A stretch of DNA of 64,000 bases from Metridium senile. Taxonomy: Eukaryota > Cnidaria > Anthozoa > Actiniaria > Metridiidae. The notes beneath the pieces were generated by a model that searched no databases, was not told the origin of the DNA, and worked only from the letters and a program-made list of their open reading frames with translations. The position numbers and the translations under genes were made by a program. The stretch spans positions 3,416,961-3,480,960 of the forward strand of contig OX459108.1 of assembly GCA_949775045.1 (NCBI GenBank), in the 5' to 3' direction. How positions within the stretch are numbered: the stretch's first letter is position 1; the number at the start of each line of letters is the position of its first letter. This document shows, piece after piece, positions 15,901-24,900 of the stretch.

Positions 15901-18900
15901 ATTGTACTAGCTATTTACAGCAATTACAAAATTGTGAGTTTCAGTTTGCTTTGGACTTGATAAAACTTTATTTCACTTTTTGCAGTGTTCTCTTGGAATG
16001 GAGTTTTATAACCCTAATATTGCATCAGAGATGGCTGAAATACTGAAGGACTACCAACGTTTGTATGTACCAACCTGTTCTGTTGGAGAGCAAAAAAGAA
16101 TCCTAACACAAATCCCTGTCCATGGAGACCAGTTATTTGAAGAAAGAGGAAGAAATGTTCAGTGGACATTCAGAGATGGAGAGAACCAGTATGATCGTAT
16201 TGAAGGACTTATGCCAGAACATGCCGACTGGCATGCAAAAGTAACAATTTACAAGGTGTATATTTATATGTATAAAAAACAAAGGTGATTGTACACATTT
16301 GGACAAATATCTAATTTATTCAGTATATCTGAATAAATTATAATATTTCATTATGCAATATATAATAGCCAAAATATACTGTTTTTATTGTTGCAACAAT
16401 TACGATCATGTTCTGGTTTTCGCATGTCATTAGATATTTGTATTAATGTGTACTCTGATATTTTGAGGGCCAAAAGTTAATTAGTGTTTTTACACTATTT
16501 CGTGTTATACCCCCAGTTAAATAAAGTCTTTATTATTTTTATGTAGTTAGTATAAAAAATATATATATATACTTGTTTCCAATTATGCATTGGAAATATT
16601 ACCTTTAGTTATTAAATGCATTCAAAGTTCAAAATGAATATCTCAATATGTAGATAATAAAATTAAAATAAATATTTGCTCTTGAACACATTTTTAGACT
16701 GAATTTGAGATGTTTGTCAAGAATGACTCAGCTGCTGAAATTGGGACAAGCAGGGCAAGTATGAACCGGTGTGGCAAGACCAATGCAGCAAAGGGAGTCC
16801 ACAGCAACTATAATGAATACAAAGACTTCCACTCAAGAGAGCTTGAGGCTCACATTTGTGCTTCATTCATGGATATGTGTGGAATGTCAAAATTAGATGG
16901 TAAGCAATAATATTGTTCTGTATCAGTGCTGTGAAGCCAAACAACAATTTTTTAGAACATGTTGTATTAATTGAATGTTTCTTTTCATCATAAATAGACT
17001 GCCCATCATGTGATATGCCTGTTGACGGTGTAGATGACAAGATAAAGAATGACTGGCTGTTAGCACTATGTAAAGAGCATGTCAAGCAATATGTGATGCG
17101 TTCAGAGTTTGTAAGTCTGGCAGAACAAACTGGCCAGTTGGATCGATGCTTGAGGGAGCAATTTACTTGTCGCTTCGATGGATGCAACAACATGTACACA
17201 TTGCATTCTAGAAGAGTAAGGTATGTACAGTTTTCACATGTTATTAAAAAGGAAAATATGCAATATTTATTTTGTAATTTCAACTTTTAAAAAGTGGAAT
17301 GTAAATTGAACATAAAATTGGGGACCCCTAATTTTGCAAATTTGTTACAAACTAATATGACACTATTAAAAAAGTAATTTGAAGTATGATTACAATATAC
17401 AAAAAGTTTCATATTGTCATCAAAGTGTCAATGTTGAAGCACATCAATAAGTTTTGCTATGCAGCTACACTGGAAAGAAAATACTTTTGTGTGACTTCAT
17501 AACAAAATATGGCAATTAAACTTTATCATATTGATTCACTTATGGGTGATGATTTTTCTTTCAATTGTGTAGACATGAAGTGACTGAGCACAATTTGAAA
17601 CTACAAAACTTTTTGCAAGATGAAAGAGATATCTTTGGTTATTATTACTGCCGCGCTAATTGTGGGCTAATCTTTAGCACAAAACCAACAAGAAACAGGT
17701 AAAATCCTAATATACTTAGCAAAGAGTGATAAAAACATTTATAGTGATTGCCATTGACTAGTAGTGCTAACAATGTACTATTTATCCATGAGATGTATGC
17801 TCACTCACACTAATTTTTTATGTATTTTTTTCATAATATTTAAACAGATTGTGCTTGTACACCTCACATAACCATAATGATATATCACATGCTCCAATTC
17901 GCCTTTCCGGAATTCATGAGAGGACTGGGGCCGAGTGAAAAAAATTAATCTAATTAAAAAATAATTCCCATCACAAAATAAAACATACAAACATTAGTAT
18001 TATTAGCGAGTTTGTGCATGTTTGGAAAAATACTTACTGAGTTATAAGCTTCTAAAAGTCGCAAAAATAAGAGAGAATGTATGGGGTTTAAGGACAGCAT
18101 CCCCAAAAACCATACATTCTCGGCTCTTATTTTTACGCTTTGTTTAAAGCCCATAAATCAGTATTTGCCCAATCATTCTAAAACTTGATAAACTTAAAAA
18201 TTTTAGTGTGGTCTTTTATGTGATGGGGTTTGTTTCTTAATTAGATTAATATTTCTACAACCGTTGCCAGTCCCCTCATGAATTCCGGAAAGGCGAATTA
18301 GCCAAAACAGTCATTGCCATAGAATCTTCATTAGTACTTTGAATCTTGAGTACAATTACATTGCTCCCATCCAATCAGAATTAAATAATTTTGTAATATT
18401 TATAAATTGTGCATATTTCTTGTTACAGACATGAAAGACAAATGCATCCAGATGAGATCCCAGGATCCCAATCCCAAGAATCTAACCATGATGAAAAAAA
18501 CAAAAAAGAAGAACAGAAAAACAAGGAAGATTTTATATTCAATTATCACCAGTCAAAATTGATGTTTGGCCTTATTATAATGTCATTTGAAGATGCAGTA
18601 AAAGAAGGGGATGGTGATCGTCTCTTTGAATTGTATAAAATATTGTTGTTGATCTACAAATCAAGAGGTCATCCTAAATATGCTTATGCAACTCTCATGT
18701 ACCTTGTGAAAATTAGTGCCATTTTTACTGAATATGAAGCACATAGATTGAAATGGAACAGATTTTTCAACAACCATGGAGGCAAAGGGAAAAATATTTC
18801 TCTCGATCTAAAAAAAGAACACCAAAATAGGCTTCTAAAAAGAATGTGGAGAGCCCTTGGTCCAAATTTGAATGAGAAGAATGCAGCACGTGTTGCTGGC

Positions 18901-21900
18901 ACACTGGACCATGTTGAAAGCATTCTACATGGGATTGATAATGACTGCAAGCTATTGGAAAGGTCACCTCATCGTGCTGTGTCACAAAAAGAAGAGGCAG
19001 TTCAACAAATAATTTCAGACCTAGTATCGAAGTCTGCGTTCACTTATATGCATGGAGGGAGAGATGGATACCCGTCATTTCCAAATTGTAGTGCAACCAT
19101 CCTGCCTAATCTGGATTATAGAGACTTGCATAAATGGATGAAGAGACATATTGCAAATTGGGGATCAATTTACCAGTGAAACTTTAATAATAGATAATCA
19201 AACAACTTGATAAAATGTATGGATATTTGAAGACAAACCATGTTTGAGTAAAAATGTCAAGCAATAAAAAGTCAAACTAGATCATAACATTAGTAACATG
19301 TCTACTAAGTCAATCAATCTCATATTGTGGCTTAAATTTTAGTTTACCAGACCTATTAGAATATTTTGTACTTTAAACCAGCAAGACAACATTATGTTTC
19401 GTTTGAGAGAATGTGAAAATTTAGCCAATGCTTGGATATTTTTACTCACCTGGTAAGCACTTCAAGAAGCTCATCATCACTGTCTGAAAAGTATTCATCT
19501 GTCAAACCAAAGTCAATGCATTGCAATGAATCTTCCAAACATGATGTCATATTGCTGGTTAAGTCTGTCTGTCTTAAAATATCCATACATTCATCAAAAT
19601 TTGGTATATCTAAAAACATTTCCTGAATAAGTTCCAAGATAATTAGTACATCATTAAGAGAGAATACTGGACATGTGTCAATTACATCATTAACAGTGAA
19701 CAATCTAGAACAGTTTGTGACAACATCATCTATCAGTTGACTAGAAAATCCATGAACAGAATCAAATAATACATTTCCTTTTGACTTTCTTTCTTGAACT
19801 TCAAGCAGTGCCTCCCTAAGATCATTTTTGTCTTCTTGGGTGACTGGTCTTGTGAACTTGGGATCAGAATCATTGTTAGACGAAATGTTCTTTTCAAACA
19901 ATGGTGGCTCTTCGTTACAGTTCTCTCCATGACACCTACATAGTTTTGAGCAATAACAACAACAATTGTGCAGAGGAATTAATGGTTCAATTCTTGCATC
20001 AAATGGCTTGTATGCAGCCACACGCAAGCACTCATTTGTTTTAACAAAGTCTTTAACTGTTTGCTCACAAGGGCTAAGTTGATAGCCATGATATAAAATT
20101 AATGCATGGCTCTGACTGCCATCTCTCCCAGCACGTCCAAATTCTTGGTGCTGATCTATAAGGTTTCGTGCAGGACCATAGTTGACTATGTACTTGATAT
20201 TGGGGAAGTTCACCCCCATACTTAATGCAGTTGATGCAATCACCACCCTTAACTTTGATTCATTTTTTAGGGACTGCACAACCCTATTCTTGTTTTGTTC
20301 CCAGGAACTGGAATGGTAGAGGCCTATAAGGCAATCACTACACTCCCTTGACTCCTTAGGGAAATATGCTGCCGTACCAAGCTTCAGCATTAAATAATTT
20401 GACACACAAGCGATATCATTCATTGTGTTGCAGAAAATGATAGTTTTCGGTGTTGATACGCCCTCACTTATCAAACTATCAATAAGCCAATCAAGTTTGC
20501 TTAAAATGTTATCTTTCTCTGTTTTGATAACTGACAATCTAATGTTTTCTCTGTTGGGGCTTAATCGTATGATCTCAGGGTCTCTTAATACAAGCTGCTT
20601 CACTATGTTTTTCATGGTGGTGTCATCAGCAGTCCCTGTAAGGGCTGCAATTGGTGTTCCTACAATAAAAAAATGATTTAGCCTAATGGACATCCAATAT
20701 ATTTTTTTACTGTCTAATAGTTCTTATTTAGTGACTATTTTAGACAAGTAAAGCTGTAATGAAGTGTTGTTTCCTTTGTTTTTGCTTTTTTTTAAAACTG
20801 TTCTGGTTGAGTGATAGCCACTAAATAAGAACTATTTGTTATTAACAATTATTTCATTTCACGGATTAAGTGTTTGCGCTCTACCATAATGCAGTGATTT
20901 TTTACACACAAGCAATGCTTTGATCATACATACCTTGGTTCATAAACGATCTTAGCATTGAAAGTTCTCCATAAGCTGAACGGAAAGCTTCTGATAGTTT
21001 TCGCCTTGCTTTTGTCTTTTTGCCCCTAAACAACATATACAATAGTGACATTTTAAAAACAAGTTTAAGTTTAGTTGTCTAAAAAGCCTTCATTTAATAA
21101 CAATGTACATGATACAATGTCTGCAAAAGGATCATTACAGTTTGAAGGTTGAATATTAATGGAATACTATAAGATATACACTTTATAGATATTGAAAACT
21201 TCAAAAATAAATAAGTCAAAAATACACCATTGGGATTACAAAATGTGGAATCTTTTGATCTTAATGGAGACTGAATGAAAAACTAATATCTTAAATATGA
21301 ATATTTTGACTGTATTGTGAGGATTTTGAATGGAGGTGAGTACATTAGAATTTAGAATTGTCATGAGCGCGTATTCAAATACAAATTATTATTTAAATCA
21401 ATAAATAGTTAATTTACAAAATCGAAGATGTTGAAATATATATGATGAAATATAAGATCTCTGACAATATCTAGTGAAGGATATAAGTTCAGTAAATATA
21501 TCGAGTAATTTGAAAAGCTTAAGTTTTGGCTCGGTATTCGGAGTAAAAAGTATTCATCGAAATCAATTTTTTTACTATACCTTAAGCCTGTCCATGTTTC
21601 GACAGTGTGTGTTTCGTCTACTACACACGCCACCAAATTATCCCGAAAAGGAGAACGTTTCTTTAGAGCGGATAGGAATGTTTTATTCAAAGCACATTCC
21701 GCTGAAGCATAAACGATTGTGTATTTGCCAGAAAGGATGGCGGTAAGATCGTGTAAATGTTCTGCTAAGGAGCATGCAGGTATTCCCATTGAAGATAGTT
21801 CCAAAACCTGGTCCTTAATGATACTGTTTAGCGGCGAAATGACCAATGCGAACCCCAATCCTTCGATACTTCTTTTCTGTGCCATAAGCACAAGAGCTTG

Positions 21901-24900
21901 AAAAATAAAGCTCTTACCAAAACCAGTTGGAAGTACAGCCAGCAAATCTTTACCAGAGAACAGCTGAAGTAAAGCTCTACGTTGTTCTTCTTTTAATACG
22001 AAGTCGTAACCATTATTTGTCTTTAAAATTGATATAGCATAAGCCAAACAAGCATCGAAAGATTCGTCCGCCATCTTGAAATAGCGACATAAAAAAATCG
22101 ATTTCATACTTGATTGACGTTCGACACCTCTCGACCAATGGGAATTTTCCTTCCGCCAGCAGAAGGAGAAATACGATGAAACAATAGGACCATTGCAGGC
22201 TCTCCCTTCCCTTCTCTCTCCCCCAGGCCCCCTCTTCCTCCGATTCCCTCTCCCTCCCCCCTCCCCCTAGAGAGCCGCTACGCAGGCTAACTGTATGTGG
22301 TTGTAAATTATAAAAACAAACAAACAGAAAAACAAGCGAACAAAGTAACAAACAAACAAGCAAACAAACAGACCGACAGAGATAAACGAGACTGGTGAAC
22401 AAACAAACAAACAAAACAAAACAAAAATACACACACAGACATACTGTACAAGCAATAAAAAAATATAGTGTTCAATGTAAACTTCACATGTACAAATTTA
22501 CTAGTTTTATAGTCTACTTAAAGTCTTAGGAAATAGTTTTAATAATAATAATAATAATAGTTACTATCAAATAGTTTTACATACCTCTTGTTCTTGCATT
22601 TGACAAGCTAGTACTATCATTTTTGCAGCAGGATGTTGGACCTAAAATAGAATATTTTGACATGATTTTCCAAACATAATTATAATAACTAGTTGTTCTT
22701 GTAGTTAGTTGTTCATTATGTAGACTCTAACAGTTTTCTATTAGAGAATGACAGATAACTTTTCAAAAACTTGGTTATGTTGTATAGGTAATGACAATTG
22801 CTTTCAGTTGTGCAATCGCAGTTCGCCATTCACCATTCTCTCCGTCAATCTTTCTTATATACTCCTATTTCAAAAATCGCTGTCGCAGCAGAAGCTACAG
22901 TCCACACTGCAAAGGATGTCAGTTACATGGACTTAATTTGTGGTTTATTGTAAGTTTTTTAAATCAATATTTCTATTTATATCTACCACAACAACAACTT
23001 GTTATGGTCATAAAACACAAACGCGTAAAACCAAAATATGATATGAATAAATCGATAACAAGAGACGAAAAAAATCGACATCCTTTGCCGGCTTCAGAGT
23101 GTGGTCTGTGGCTTTGTTTGCGACAACGATTTTTGAAATAGGTGTATACTAATTATCACGAATGAGAGGACATTATATGCATGGAGAATTTTGATTCCTT
23201 TGTATACTTACATAGGTACCAAATTAATCATAATTATTATATAAAAAGTCAGCTATTTGGTCAAATCAACAGGATGGACTCACCTCTAATTCTTTTAGAA
23301 TAGTCGCTGCATCATTTGTTACAAATAGTTTCTCCAAGTGATTCACAACCATTTTATTCATCCCTAAAAAACACAGTAGTATTTCAACATATGGACAACA
23401 GACATACCATGATGGACAATGTGTAGTTCCAGAAAATATCCATACCCCCCCCACGGAGGGTCACAGAAATTCCGAGGGGTAGGGGGGTCTAAAAGTGGAA
23501 AATTTCCGAGGGAGAGGGGGGTATAAAAACGTATTTTTCCAGAGGGTTACAAGAGATACGTATAGTACCGTAATTCACTATCGGTAGCAGGAAACTAAAC
23601 CAAAGAAATACTCTTGCTATTAAAGTGCATCTGAAATTGCTTGTTGTAAAGCTTCCAAGATTTTCCAGGCATTTATTTCAACACTTTGTCTCTCTAAGTT
23701 GCATTTCTTGCTTCGAGCAAGACAAAATGGCGGCCAAGTCGTTCCCAGTCCCTCTAATTGCGCCTTACCGTTCACGTGTCAAATGTCACGTAACGCACCA
23801 GTGTAGTGTTGTTTAGCTCGCAAAAGGACCCAAAAGCACTGTAAAAGCATGACATTTTAACTGTTAAAAAAGGCAAGAACATATTCTGAAAGTATTTAAC
23901 CGTTTTTTGCTATAAATCGCGATCTCTGATGTAAGTTTGTGACACATAAACTGTGCTCGTGTGAGACCCACGGCGGCGGCGCCAGGATGCTTTTCACGAT
24001 ATTTTCAAAAATAAACTGGCTAAATTTGCAAGATTTATCTTCAAACTGGTTGGTACCTCCAAGAAAATAATCATGCACAGTAACTTACAAAATCAGAAGC
24101 CGAAAATCAAATGTTTTTTACTTTTTTGTGGCTACGTAATAACAACAAAAATTGTACCATTAATTAACGCCTTTGTCCGCGAATTATAGACATAAAAAGC
24201 GTTTTAGGTATAAATTTGAGGTTTTCCAAGGGGTATTAAAGCAAGTGGGAAAATTATGGAAATTCCAGGGGGTAGGGGGGTCTTTTGAAGACCCTCTGGA
24301 ATGGAAATTCCAGGGGGTAGGGGGGTCTAAAAATAAAAAACCCTCCGTGGGGGGGGTATGGATATTTTCTGGAACTACACAATATGATGGTAATATTGGA
24401 ATCAATAATTATAGAATTCATGAGTAATTAATGATCATGAAATCACATCAGTAACAAAGGTACATGTATTTTTAACTTGAATTGTCTTGACCAGATTTAC
24501 TTTTATCTTGACAATTTTAGTAAAATATGAAAGACCTAATGTTGGACTAGCTTTCATACTATGAAAATCACTAGAGTGGTTAAATGTACGTTGAAAATTT
24601 GGCCTTGGGGGTGTGTCTTTTTGTACCACATGACCAATTTTGAGCAAAATGATTGGCCAGAAGCGATCACATGGTACAAAAAAAAATTGGTCACGTGGAT
24701 GAAATTTTTGGGGCATGATTACCAGTCTAATGATTTCCATAGTAAGTACAATACATAATCTGTATGAGATATACACAGGGTTCATGCTGATGTCAGTAAA
24801 CAAAATCTAAGGAGTTTTCAAGGAGTTTTCAAGGACCAAAAAGTAATTTTTAAGCACTTTTTGCGACAACTTTGATATACGAAAATTTACGAATTTATGA

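Larger units (their letters stand above)
13375..22289. mobile_element. 8.9 kb DNA transposon carrying DUF6589-type transposase and RecQ helicase
   Basis: Seen: ends are long inverted repeats (13375-13484 and 22173-22289) starting TAGCCTGCGTAGCGGCTCTC, flanked by an identical 8 bp duplication ACTGTATG (13367-13374 and 22290-22297). Inside are two intact, convergent, intron-containing genes: a 1131-residue DUF6589-like protein (+) and a 599-residue RecQ-like helicase (-). Their stop codons are 266 bp apart. The element sits in the CCT8 intron between exons 4 and 5. Inferred: the DUF6589 protein is the transposase and the helicase is an accessory replication or repair factor. I do not know of a named superfamily with this gene pair. 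Intact frames and an exact target duplication suggest a fairly recent insertion, although an older MITE-like insertion lies in one of its introns. Confidence 0.88.

Noticed and set aside
17837..17895. Possible extra transposase exon after a tttaaacag acceptor
   Set aside because: Joining 17698 directly to 18429 completes a C2H2 finger in phase, and the candidate runs into the nested inverted-repeat element.
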